This document shows positions 36,650 through 47,118 of a stretch of DNA of 64,000 bases, one piece after another. This stretch comes from Sapria himalayana (taxonomy: Eukaryota; Streptophyta; Magnoliopsida; Malpighiales; Rafflesiaceae). The position numbers and the translations under genes are program-made. The notes under the pieces are model-generated. The model was not told the origin of the DNA, ran no database searches, and was given only the letters and a program-made list of their open reading frames with translations. How positions within the stretch are numbered: the stretch's first letter is position 1; each line of letters begins with the position of its first letter. The stretch is taken from assembly GCA_029783825.1 (NCBI GenBank), contig JAREIK010005869.1, positions 18,832-82,831 on the forward strand, given 5' to 3'.

Positions 36650-37566
36650 AATAGCTAGAACATCAGTAGCTTATTATTGACATAGGTGCTTTTCCACCTC
36701 TTGTGGACTTGTTGAAGAGGCACCAAGATGGATCTACTTCTCAAGCAATGAATAGCATCGTAAGATAGGCTGCTGATGCGATCACCAACCTTGCCAATGA
36801 GAATACCACCATCAAAACTCATATTAGGTTGCTATTTTTAATGCAATCACTTTTGGCAATGTGCACAATGCTTTTCTATTAATGAGTTTTTTTCATGATG
36901 AATGGTGTGATACGACCTCTGGCCGAATTGTTAGACCCCTTTGTCACCAAAGTACAAAGGGCATCTGCTGGGGCATTGAGAACCTTAGCTTACAAGAATG
37001 ACGAGAATAAAAATAGGTGATGTTCCTTATTGTGATGCTGTTTTTTTAGATTGTCGAGTGCAATGCTCCCCCCACTCTCATCTTAATATTGTGCTCAGAA
37101 GATGTTGTTATACATTATACATAAAAAATTGAGACCTCAATTATTTTTTAGTTATCATTATTCTGAAATTTGATCTTTCCCTTTGTTTCTTATTTGGACC
37201 AATTATTTTTATTGTTGCAGGTAGGTGTGATTGAAAATTTGGTTCATTCATCTCCAAACATTAAGAAAGAAGTTCTATCTACTAGGGCATTGCATCTTGT
37301 TATCGGTTTTGCTCAGGTATTTCTATTTGTAGCATTTTGTGGAAAATTAAATCTCTATTCATTATATATCTGATCTAATTCTATTTTTATATCATTATCT
37401 AAAGTTACTATCTGAATTACTTTAATTTATTGTAATTTTGATATTTAAATTTTCTTTAATAATTCTCTAAAGGTTTATCTGATAATAGCTCATGTTGCCC
37501 TGAGAGCTAGAGGAAGATGCCTTATTATTGGGACAATTTGCAGCAACTGATTCAAATTGCAAGATA
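36650..37566 (+). pseudogene. ARIA: Armadillo-repeat protein fragment, ARIA/ABAP1-like, with introns
   Basis: Five exon-like pieces lie in the correct order. At about 36,680-36,828, GAFPPLVDLLKRHQDG then AADAITNLANENTTIKTHIR, ending at a GT. At about 36,908-37,017, GVIRPLAELLDPFVTKVQRA and GALRTLAYKNDENKNR, ending at a GT. At 37,050-37,120, IVECNAPPTLILILCSED, preceded by ttttttag. At 37,221-37,316, VGVIENLVHSSPNIKKEVLS and so on to GFAQ, preceded by gttgcag and followed by gtatt. At about 37,490-37,564, CCPES then LLLGQFAATDSNCKI, with a frame change. These match the armadillo repeats of the plant BTB-ARM proteins ARIA and ABAP1, which act in ABA response and cell-cycle control. The BTB half is absent, and stops occur (near 36,765). 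Retained introns point to a DNA-level copy, probably captured by the surrounding element. Confidence 0.83.
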
Positions 37567-37850
37567 AGCATATGTTGATTTTTCCTTCACTTTGATTATT
37601 TTCAAGTTTGGAGATAAATCATTATATCAAAATTTTTGAGATTACTTTTGTTTGGATTCATATTTTGCACTTAAGTTAGAAGGAAAGAGGATGATCATAG
37701 TAAAAATGAGTGGTCTAATATAATTTTATGCATTCTTGTATTCATGTATTAAATAAATAATATAAAAAATATATTGTGTAATATAGTATTTGATAGTTCA
37801 TAGATACTATATGCTTTCACTATTTTGTCATTTAACTAATGGCGTCGGGC
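37567..37850. other. AT-rich spacer after the armadillo fragment
   Basis: No further exons of the armadillo gene are recognisable. Confidence 0.4.
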
Positions 37851-38802
37851 CATGTATCATAGGTCTAGAGTTTTGTTTAAGTGACACAGTCCTTGGGGCA
37901 CTCTTATGAGCACTTTATTGTGGTATGAATGTCTATCTAGTTCAGCATGGCATGGTCTTGTATGGAATGAGACCGTGGGTTTACTAAGCCTCATTTAGTG
38001 GTCCCATATGCCATTTGTGGTTGGGGTGTGGGCTAGCCCAATGTGCTAGTTATGACCCATTACTTTTGCCAAGCATCGTTTGTGCTAGAATCATGGGCAG
38101 ACAATTGTGACTAGTTACCCATGACAATGTGGCATGTGCAGAGCTACTTAGGTACTAGGCATGAATTGTTTATGGGCACTCATGACTCAAGACCTAATTA
38201 ACTAACCAAATTATTTTGTTAAAATAGCTAATCCATCACTATGCATGTTTAATATAAATTAGAAAACAATAATTATGCCATACAATAGTGGTTGCGTGTT
38301 GTTGTGGGTGACATAAAATATTTTTTTAAGATGAACAATATCTTTGTTAAAAGTTATGGGTCTTTTGTTCGAAACTAATTAGACGACATTTTAGGGCCCA
38401 ACCGAGCTAGAGTGTCGTGCCTGGCATAGAATGGTTCCTTGGAGGGCAAACTTGGCAAGGGCCCATAGCCCAAAAAATATCAGGGTCCGGGCTAGTTCAT
38501 TTGGGTTGGGTCGGTCAAATTTTTACAAAATTAGAGTTTTGATGTCGTGCCGTCATACTGCCATTGCCTATTGGCCATCAAGATGTTGTCCCCTTGTTAG
38601 GCACAACTCAGTACGTCGTCACCCACGCCATGCCCACGTGCCTGGCATGGCACCTGGGCCGAAAACCCCCAGCACGGCACGACAAGACTCGTACTGAGGC
38701 TCTGCTCGGCACATACCTGGTCATGATACTATTGCATGTCATGCTAGGCTTCGGGCTGGGTCCGGGCCGAGTCTGGGCTACCCTACACAATTGACAACTA
38801 TA
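37851..38802. mobile_element. Probable decayed GC-rich hAT-type sequence
   Basis: A GC-rich island in AT-rich DNA with gggctagccc, gcacggcacgac, gggccgagtctgggc and ggcatggcacctgggcc modules like those of the hAT elements in this window. It ends ttgacaactata, reminiscent of the TTTGACACCTCTA terminus. The left end is unclear and no target duplication was found. It may be two old insertions (37,851-38,160 and 38,385-38,802). Confidence 0.45.
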
Positions 38803-41800
38803 AATTAAATCTTTTTGATTTTTATAGGTAAGATAATTAAGATATTAATCTCTCATAAATTGTGTTGAGTGAGAATTTTATTTAATAGATATTATATTTT
38901 GTATAATCTTTAAGCTTAATTGCTTAAACATATAAAGATATATAATAAATATCTTTATATTTATAAGATATAAAGATATAAATAATAATATTTTGTATAA
39001 TCTTTATATTTTGTATAATCTTTAAACTTATAAAGATATAAAGATATATAATAAAAAATAATATTTTATCTAATAAATGCTTTGCATCATAAGATATATT
39101 TTTTATTATTTATTTTAATTATTCTATTTGTTATGTTCTTACTTATTTTTGAGTTTATAGTTCTTTCCTAGTAAAATTTAACTTAAATTTTAGTTAATTA
39201 AATATTATAAATAATACATTTGATCCATATAATGAATTAAATTTAGTATGTTGTTACATAAATTTTAATGAACCAAATATTATAAGAATTTTGAATTTAA
39301 AAGTATTTGTATGAGAATAATACTAAAATGACAAATCATCTAATAAATCTTTATATTATATGTATTTGTTGGAGCTCATGTCTTTATTCAATATAAGTAT
39401 CTTTATCCAATGTATTGGGTTCAAGACTTATCATATGTATTCTTTAAATTTTGATGGTAAGACATTGATATATGAACTTCTCTAAGACCTTATGCTAAAG
39501 CAGAAGGATTGTGCACTATGTACAATCTTTATATAAAGATCCAAATATTTAGATGATGTAGAGAAACCTTTTCTCTAGTGTTATTCTTCAAGTAAGCAAA
39601 AGATTTAGTATTAATAGTCACACATATATTGTATGGATGAGTTTTAATATGATAAATAGAAAAAATACTAAATGAGAAATAAAATCTAGTCAAATATAAA
39701 TATTTTAAAAAATATATAACTTTAAAACTAGTACTGGAGTACTATATGGGTCATCTTAGAAGATATGTTAAATAATTTACAAAAAATGGTGCATTAGACT
39801 CTATATAATTTAAGTTTTGTATAATTATAATTGGATGAACTACATATCTAATATTTTTTGTAGATATAACTAATAAATTGATGATAAAAAATTTTAGGCT
39901 GATAATTAGTATGAGATCTTTACTAAAATTTGAACAAGATTCTAAATTTTTATATTTTAGTGAGAAATATATCCTACTTTTTTATCATATAATTTCAAAA
40001 ATAATTTCTTGTTATATTGTAATAAAATATTAAAAGTGTCAGCAAATTCAAAATTCAAGCCGCACACTCAAAAATTTGTATTCTATTAGATTTTGGTATT
40101 GATACCATGTTGAGAAACAATACAAAGTAACAAAAGAGTATTTGAGAAATATCTCCAACTTTTTATCATATAATTTCTAAAATGTTTTTTTGTTATATTG
40201 TAATAAAATATTAAAAGTTTCTGTTGATTCAAAATGCAAGTCACACACTCAAGAATTTGTATTCCATAAGATTTTGGCTTTGAATACTATGTTGAGAAAC
40301 AATGAAAAGTAAAAGAAGAGTATTTAAAAAATCGCATAACATAATGTGTACAAACTAAACCCTTATAAGAGGGACTAATAGAATTATGATATCCCATAGG
40401 TTGAATGCTCTTATACATATGCAAGAAAAAAATAAAATAAAAAAATAATAAATTGTAAATCACAACAAACTAGATCAAATTTATTTGCACTCATAGTATT
40501 TATAGTTACATATTAGATTTTCCTACATACACTCATATGAACACAATTCTAAGATATAGTATATGGGCATATTGTTGTTTCTAGCTTCAATGCAAAAAGT
40601 TATTAGTTACTTGTGTATTTTAGAATATTAGTAACTTTTTGGAGATGTTAAGCTTACGAATTCATATGGTGATAATATTTTAATGTGATATTTAGACAAT
40701 TCGACATGTTATTAGTGAATATATTTATCATTGAATTTATTGTAGACAACTTCATGAATACTCTTGGAGGATTGTAATTTTTTTCATATCTTCTAATTTT
40801 GATATTTAATGCATGTATGCAATATTCTGAAAAAGATTGTTGAGATTTAATTTAGTGTCTATATTTATTCTATTTTTTTATTTTCTTTCTTGTTACATTG
40901 TAGGAGAGCACCTGACATGTGAACACTCTCAATCATATATATGTTTATTTTTACTTGTATATATATATATATATTAGTTTTCATAAATTATAAAAAATTA
41001 ATTTATCTTTTCTTTTTCTTCTTAGTTGTCCTCCCTTCACAAAAAACCTAAGGGGTGAACCCCTAATTTTTCAAATGAAACATACTTTAAAGATCAAGTA
41101 CTCCAATATTACATGATTTATATAATAATTATCCATTTAGTAGCCTTGCAAGAAGTTAAATTTACTTTTTGGGTGATTGAAGAATTTTTTTATTAGGTGA
41201 TTCCTTTACCCTTCAGACTCCTTTTTAATCTTCTCACTAATATTTGAAGAGATAGAGTTATCCTACTAAAGAGATTTCCACTCATTCATGGAAAATTTAA
41301 TTTTACATGTGCTAAGCTCCTTAGTGAGAGATCTTTTGACATAGTTTTTTCATTGTTTTATTGATTATAACTAAAAAATAGTCAATTCATTTGACTTTTT
41401 TGAACTTATCTTTCGGATGTTTTCCAAAATAAACAAATATATTTTAGTATTAATCTTCCATTTGATGGAATACTTTTTTATTCATATTTATTTATTTATT
41501 ATGTGTATTAATATTATTTCTTATTCATTTGAAGACTTATTAAACTCTTGTTTGAGACATTTTCTAATTTAGAATGATATGTCATAATAAATGTTATACT
41601 TTTCCACTCAAATGTATTGAATAATTATTCTTGTTTTAATATTTGTAATTAGTTTTTATAATTATTCAATAACAAGTGTATTTATGATGAGAACAAAGTT
41701 CAACTAATGGCTTTCTTGCTGGTGAAGTGTTATACATTGATACATGAGTTTTGTTATTTTAATTTTTTATATCTAGTAGTTAAAATGATCTTATTTTGAT

Positions 41801-42760
41801 TTCCTCTTTCTTTAACCACCTCTTATATGTTCTTATTATAATTTGTTGCGAAAAATATTTTTTATGATAATTTTGATGGGGTTCAAATGAAATAATTACT
41901 TGATTATTTTTATTTACAAGATAAGTTTTGTTTGTTACCTATGAAAAATTTTATATTATTGATCTATTTTTCCTAAGCATGGATTGATACATTCTATGCA
42001 ATTGTTTTCATTAAACTTAATACATTTGAATCTAATTAATATCTTGTTTCTATGAAAGTTGAAATGCAAAACTTTTGTATATTTTTAAATTTTTTTGGAA
42101 TGAAGATAACTTATGTTCATATTAAATTAATTCTATTTCACAAAAGATATAATTTTGAATCCATTAGATATGAGAGTGTCATAAAAAAGTTCAAATATCG
42201 TGTAATTATCTAATTTTATATTACATATATTATTTGTATAATTAGTTTAATAAATTTTTTATAATAAATTTATATCATGTTGTATATAATATACTTAAAC
42301 ATGTGAAAAAGCTATGAAAGATAGGAATCTCTTTCGATGTTGATGAACATTTTGCACTTGTTTCTCTCATACACTCAATTTAAACTCCTCTTAGTTTTGA
42401 TAGTAAATCTATCATAATTATTTATTTATAAGATTCAATTTAGTCTATTGAAAAATTTAAAATATAATGACATTTTAGGAGATAAAGATTTATAAAAAAA
42501 GATGTGTCGAGTGATTATATTATTTTTTTTGATATTTTTTTATTTTGGTTACTTCTGATGAGATTACTTAAATTGAGCTGCACTAATTATTTTTGTCCAT
42601 TATATAAAAATTTTAGTTGTATGCCATTTTGATTATCGCGTGGTTATTTTATTTTTTTTTGTATTTTAATTGTTAACATGATATTATAAATATGGATATA
42701 TATGTGAGTTAGAAATTACAAATCCTAGGTCACCCTTAAAATTGATGTAGTTTGAGTCTG
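38803..42760. other. Long AT-rich interval without recognisable genes
   Basis: About 4 kb of very AT-rich sequence with only short open frames. The one structure seen is a tandem duplication at 39,955-40,330. Microsatellite-like tataaagatata runs lie at 38,930-39,060. Confidence 0.5.
39955..40330. repeat. Diverged tandem duplication, about 185-bp unit
   Basis: Two adjacent copies share gagaaatat, tttttatcatataatttc, tgttatattgtaataaaat, cacacactcaa, gattttgg and atgttgagaaacaat in the same order, at offsets of about 185 bp. Confidence 0.82.
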
Positions 42761-42984
42761 CTTTGAAAAGAGGAGAGCCAGATGAGACCAAAAGAATGCC
42801 AGATTACTTCCTTTACTACGAGCTAACACAAATTGATGTAGCTCACCTCCCAGTTGTGGTGCATGTTGTTGGTGTTTGTTTGTTTATTAAGGTGCTCATT
42901 GTGGTGTAGGTGCTGGTTTCTCAACTGCAACAATAAGGGTGCTTGATGGATAGGCAAAGCTCCCTTCTTTTTCTTCCATTTTGA

Positions 42985-44265
42985 TATAGTTGTTTGCTCA
43001 GTTGTTTCTCATTTGATTTTGCTGCTTCTCTTTATATTTTGCCTTACATTGGGAGTCTATTTTCATGTGTTAGTATTCTTATTTTAAAAAAATAAGTTGA
43101 TAATCTATTTGTGTATTGTTTTATTATTGTTTCAATTGATGGCATCATCTCGTTTTGCTCAATTTGAGTTGTTCGATATGGTGAAGAAATATTCATCTTC
43201 GGTGGGGAAACATGGAACACACAAGTGTGGTGTCTCTAAATAATAAAATGAGTTAGCTAATGGGATTAGAGTCAGATGCTTGGAGGCTCCAGTGAATGTG
43301 TTGATCCTTAATACTGAAGAGAAGAACATAGTGTGAACTTGGACCTAGGAAACCATCTCCAAGAAAAACTACATGATTCAATTTCTCATTGAATGCTCGT
43401 TCACAATTTTGTATTTGTTCCTAATTACTTATTATGGCACACTATATTATTTAATTAGTTTTTTGGTTTGTTATTTCGTTTTTTCATTTTTCTATCTTGT
43501 TTATTTTTCATAATTGTACTTCATCATCTTCTCAATGAAAAATCTAAGCCTCTATCTGCATTTGTAGATGAAGCTTCGATCAAGGATAGGAACATGCTAG
43601 TTGATAAGTACTGTTTCATATAGTTGTTTGCTTAGTTGTTTCTCATTTGATTTTGCTGCTTCTCTTTATATTTTTCCTTACATTGGGTGTCTAATATTTT
43701 CATGTGTTAGTATTCTTATTTAAAAAAATAAGTTGATATTCTATTTGTGCATTGTTTTATTATTGTTTCAATTGATGGCATCATCTCGTTTTGCTTAGTT
43801 TGAGTTGTTGTATATGGTGAAGAAATATTAATCTTCGTTGGGGAAACATGGAACACACAAGTGTGGTGTCTATGAATAATAAAATTAGAAATTTCTAATG
43901 GGATTAGAGTTGGATGCTTGGAGGCTCCAGCGAGTGTGTTGATCCTTAATACTAAAGAGAAGAACATAGTGTTGACTTGGACCTGGGAACCCATCTCCAA
44001 GAAAAACTACATTATTCAATTTCTCATTGAATGCTCGTTCTCATTTTTGTATTTGTTCCTAATTACTTCTTATGGCTACACTATATTATTTAATTAGTTT
44101 TTTGGTTTGTTATTTCGTTTGTTCATTTTTCTATCTTGTTTATTTTTTCATAATTGTACTTCATCATCTTCTCAATGAAAAATCTAAGCCTCTATCTGCA
44201 CTTGTAGAGGAAGCTTCAATCAAGGAAAGGAACACGCTATTTGATAAGTACTATTTCATATATGT
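42985..44265 (+). repeat. Tandem duplication, 636-bp unit, containing gene-like sequence
   Basis: Two head-to-tail copies (about 42,985-43,620 and 43,621-44,265) are near-identical apart from point changes. The atggcatcatctcg block lies at 43,139 and 43,775, giving a 636-bp period. Each copy holds a coding-like stretch on the plus strand starting MASSRF (43,139; 43,775), with VKKYSSSVGKHGTHKCG in copy 1, then LEAP and VLILNTEEKNI, and, after an AT-rich possible intron, NEKSKPLSALVEEASIKERN (clearest near 44,175). Stops interrupt it. I do not recognise the protein. A continuation KLDVDALAAGYGQIVHLEIR may be read at 44,310-44,375 across frames. The likely source is a host gene fragment, duplicated after capture. 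Confidence 0.75.
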
Positions 44266-44779
44266 AGCCCCTAAAAAGTGAAAAGGTATCAGGAAAGTGG
44301 TTGAAATTAGGAGATAAACTTGATGTAGATGCTTTAGCTGCTGGATATGGTCAAATAGTGCATCTAGAAATTAGGAAAACATGTGTGTTTTCTTTTGTTT
44401 TGTGTTAAAAGTGAGACTTTCATTAGTTTATTATATTGTGGCTTTGATTCGTGATTTCAGTGTTGATAATTATGTTGTTGAGAAAGTTCAAAATAATTTT
44501 TCTAAGCATAAGCAAATACAATACAACAACAGATGATATGTAGTCACAGTTAGTGGCCTTAATGAGATAGAAAGTACACAGAGTTCCAGTAGATAAACAA
44601 CTCAGGAGAACTTAACACAAATACATCAACTAATGATGAGTATAATAATGATTTAAATGATTATATACCTATGTTATGTTTTTATTTTAACTATGTAAAA
44701 ATTGTATCAGATAAATTTATAAACTAATTTTTCTTTATGTTAATTATAAATAATTGTTTATAGTAAATGTTTTTATTCA
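44266..44779. other. AT-rich sequence after the duplication
   Basis: Starts with coding-like text continuing the unrecognised protein to about 44,385, then becomes AT-rich with no gene. Confidence 0.35.
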
Positions 44780-45151
44780 ATTTAATATAAAAATTAAAAA
44801 ATATTTATAAAATTTTTTGTAAAAGAATTATGAAAAAAGCTTTGGAATTAAAATAGCTAGAGAATTTTTCCAAGCTAATTTAACTAGGGAATTATTTGTA
44901 TATATTGAGTCGAAAAATATCAATTACTATTCTTAATTAAAATCAAAATTAGCAAGGGAAAAAATGATTAGCTAAAGAATTTTTATCATTAAAAAAGTTG
45001 TTAGGGAATTATATTTTCTCATTAATATTTTGCAAAGAGCACTTTATATTGTGATAACTTCTATCATTAACGTCGTTATTATATTTTAGTGATAGAAAAG
45101 CCTATATAACTTGGAAATTTTCTCTAGCTATTTGGGGTTTTTCTTGTTGTG
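44780..45151 (+). repeat. CACTA 3' subterminal region and terminus
   Basis: Short repeats (tagctagagaatttt, aactagggaattattt, ttagggaattatattttc, tctagctatt) lead to the terminus GGGGTTTTTCTTGTTGTG, ending at 45,151. This is one base from the canonical inverted CACTACAAGAAAAACC. Confidence 0.75.
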
Positions 45152-45154
45152 GTA

Positions 45155-46170
45155 TCAGTCTTTGTATCTATCTTTCTATATGTCTATCTATCTATCTATC
45201 TATCAGTCTCTATATCTATCTATCTATCAATATATTTATCTATATATCAATATATCAATCTGTCTATCTATCAATTTGTCTATCAAAGTATCTATCAATC
45301 AATCAATCAATCTATCTGTCTATCAATCCATCTACCTCTATTTGTATATCTATCAATCTATCTTTCTATCTATCTATTTGTCTAGCTAAATATCTATCTA
45401 TCTATTAATCTAGTTTTCTATCTAGCTGCCTATCTATCAATCTTTCTAACTATCTATATGTCAATCAATCTATCAATCAATCTATCTGTCTATCTATCTA
45501 CCTCTCTATCTATCTATCTATCTTTCTATTTATATATCTATCTATATATCTATCATTATTTCTTTCTATCAATCAATCTAACTATTTGTTTATCTATCTC
45601 TCTATCTATTTATCTAAATATCTATCTATCAATTTGTTTATTTATCTGTCTATCTATATTTTTGTTTATCTATTTGTCTATCAATCAATCAATCAATTTA
45701 TATATATGTCTATCTATCTTTCTATCTAAATGTATATCATTCTGTCTTTATATATGCCTATTTAATATCTATATATCTATCTATATATTTGTATGTCTAT
45801 CTATCTATCTATCCATCTATCTATCTCATCTATATATCAATATATTTGTCTATCTATCTATCTGTCTGTTTGTCTATCTATTTTTTTATCAATCTACATA
45901 TCTATCTATCTATCGATCTATCTATATATTCTATATCTATCTATATGTCTATCAATGTGGCTATGTATCTGTATATCTATCAGAATATCTTTCTATCTAA
46001 TAATTTATTGATCTATCTATCTATCTATCTATTTGGTTTTATATCTACCTATCTATCTGTCTATCTATCTATCAATTAATTAATTTATCTGTGTATCAAT
46101 CTCTTTTCAATTTGTCAATGAATCTATCTATAAATTTCATTATCAATCCATGTATCTATATGTCTAACTA
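45155..46170 (+). repeat. TATC/GATA tract C (TATC on the plus strand)
   Basis: About 1.0 kb of imperfect TATC repeats beginning within a few bases of the CACTA terminus. It ends against an (A/T)-rich attaaaataaaa run (46,171-46,230) and the hAT fragment. Confidence 0.95.
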
Positions 46171-46234
46171 TAATTAAAATAAAAATTAAAATAAAAATTA
46201 AAAGAAAAATTAAAACAATAAATTATAAAAAAAA
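46171..46234. repeat. AATTAAAATAAAA low-complexity run
   Basis: Short repeats of attaaaataaaa ending in a ten-base A run. It may be the AT-rich middle of the adjoining hAT element rather than an independent feature. Confidence 0.6.
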
Positions 46235-46395
46235 AATTTACCTGGCCCGTATGGCCTGGTTTGGCCCGTACGGCTAGGCCCTGCCCGAGCGGGCCGGCCA
46301 CGGCTTTTTTTAACCGTGTAGGGCCAGGCACAAAAGCACGCCCGTGCTAAAAAAAATGGGCGGGCCGGCCCATCCCGGCCCATTTGACACCTCTA
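46235..46395. mobile_element. 3' half of a non-autonomous hAT element
   Basis: GC-rich GGCCCGT and GGCCGGCC modules end in CCCATTTGACACCTCTA at 46,395, the same terminus as the complete 509-bp element. The left terminus is absent; sequence passes into an AT-rich run and then TATC tract C. The element abuts, and probably inserted into, the LINE fragment to its right. Confidence 0.8.
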
Positions 46396-47115
46396 GTAAG
46401 AGGGGGAGGATTCTGGAGTTATTTTCTGCCAAAATCCATGGTTTAGGTCTTTTCCTACCCATATTTTACTCGGTAGAGGTACCTTGCAATTTACCTCAAT
46501 GAGGATTTGGGCCAAACTAGGTCTTGTCATGTAGGCTATGGCTTCGTCAATAAGCCACGGCTTACCTAGACAGAGGGCTATGGACTGCAGAAAATGTTTG
46601 CTAAAAAGATGAATGGGGAGTCGTGGGAGTGAGAACCATACCAGAGCTTGAGCAGGTTCTACAGCTGGGGAAATCAGGCGACCACTTAAGTATTCACATG
46701 GGGTATCCAGTAACTGTCCACTACCCTCGCACCCATAGCCTTAGGAAGTCGTCTTCCTCCTTGAATTGAAAGAGCACATGTTTCCCGTCGGATATAGCAA
46801 TCTTCACAGCTTGTTTTAGCTTTAACGCCATGATAAATGCATAAATTTCCTCGTAGCTCGGCTTGCCATGGGAGACCTTCCCGATTAATGTAAGCTTGAA
46901 TGGTTCGGCAAGATTCAAAAACTCGTTATCTGTAAGCAGCACTACCATGGCTGAATCTTTAGCGACAAATGTCGGAAATAGGAGCGCAGTCTCCTTGTTA
47001 ATGGAAATAAATGATTTTTTGTTGAATAATAAATTTGAATTATCCATTTTTTCTTGAGTTGAGCTCAAATCTCACCACAATGGCAGATTCTCAGGATAAC
47101 CTTCCAATCGAGATT
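46396..47115 (-). pseudogene. Second LINE fragment: 5' part with ORF1 N-terminal domain
   Basis: On the minus strand, ORF1 starts at 47,047 (MDNSNLLFNKKSF; an upstream in-frame ATG lies at 47,068). It stays open to 46,721 with LTLIGKVSHGKPSYEEIYAF, KIAISDGKHVLFQFKEEDDF and LRLWVRG, a DUF4283-type domain homologous to 28,748-29,075. After a stop, homology continues at lower coordinates across frames (KPW and TRP-like text near 46,540; TEVNCK-like near 46,480). About 230 residues of ORF1 are represented. No zinc knuckle or ORF2 is present, because the fragment ends at the hAT element. Its first part is less damaged than the same region of the full-length LINE. Confidence 0.82.
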
Positions 47116-47118
47116 TAG

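Larger units (their letters stand above)
25653..45151 (+). mobile_element. Candidate composite CACTA-type element between TATC tracts B and C
   Basis: The right terminus at 45,134-45,151 reads GGGGTTTTTCTTGTTGTG, one base from the inverse of the classic CACTACAAGAAAAACC terminus. TATC repeat starts within a few bases after it. The left edge, directly after TATC repeat, starts TACTAAAATG, a possible eroded CACTA. Both ends carry similar subterminal motifs (tagctaattag, agggaattat). The interior would hold a nested LINE and captured gene fragments. No transposase is visible inside, so it would depend on another element. The right end is well supported; joining both ends into one element is inference. 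Confidence 0.5.
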
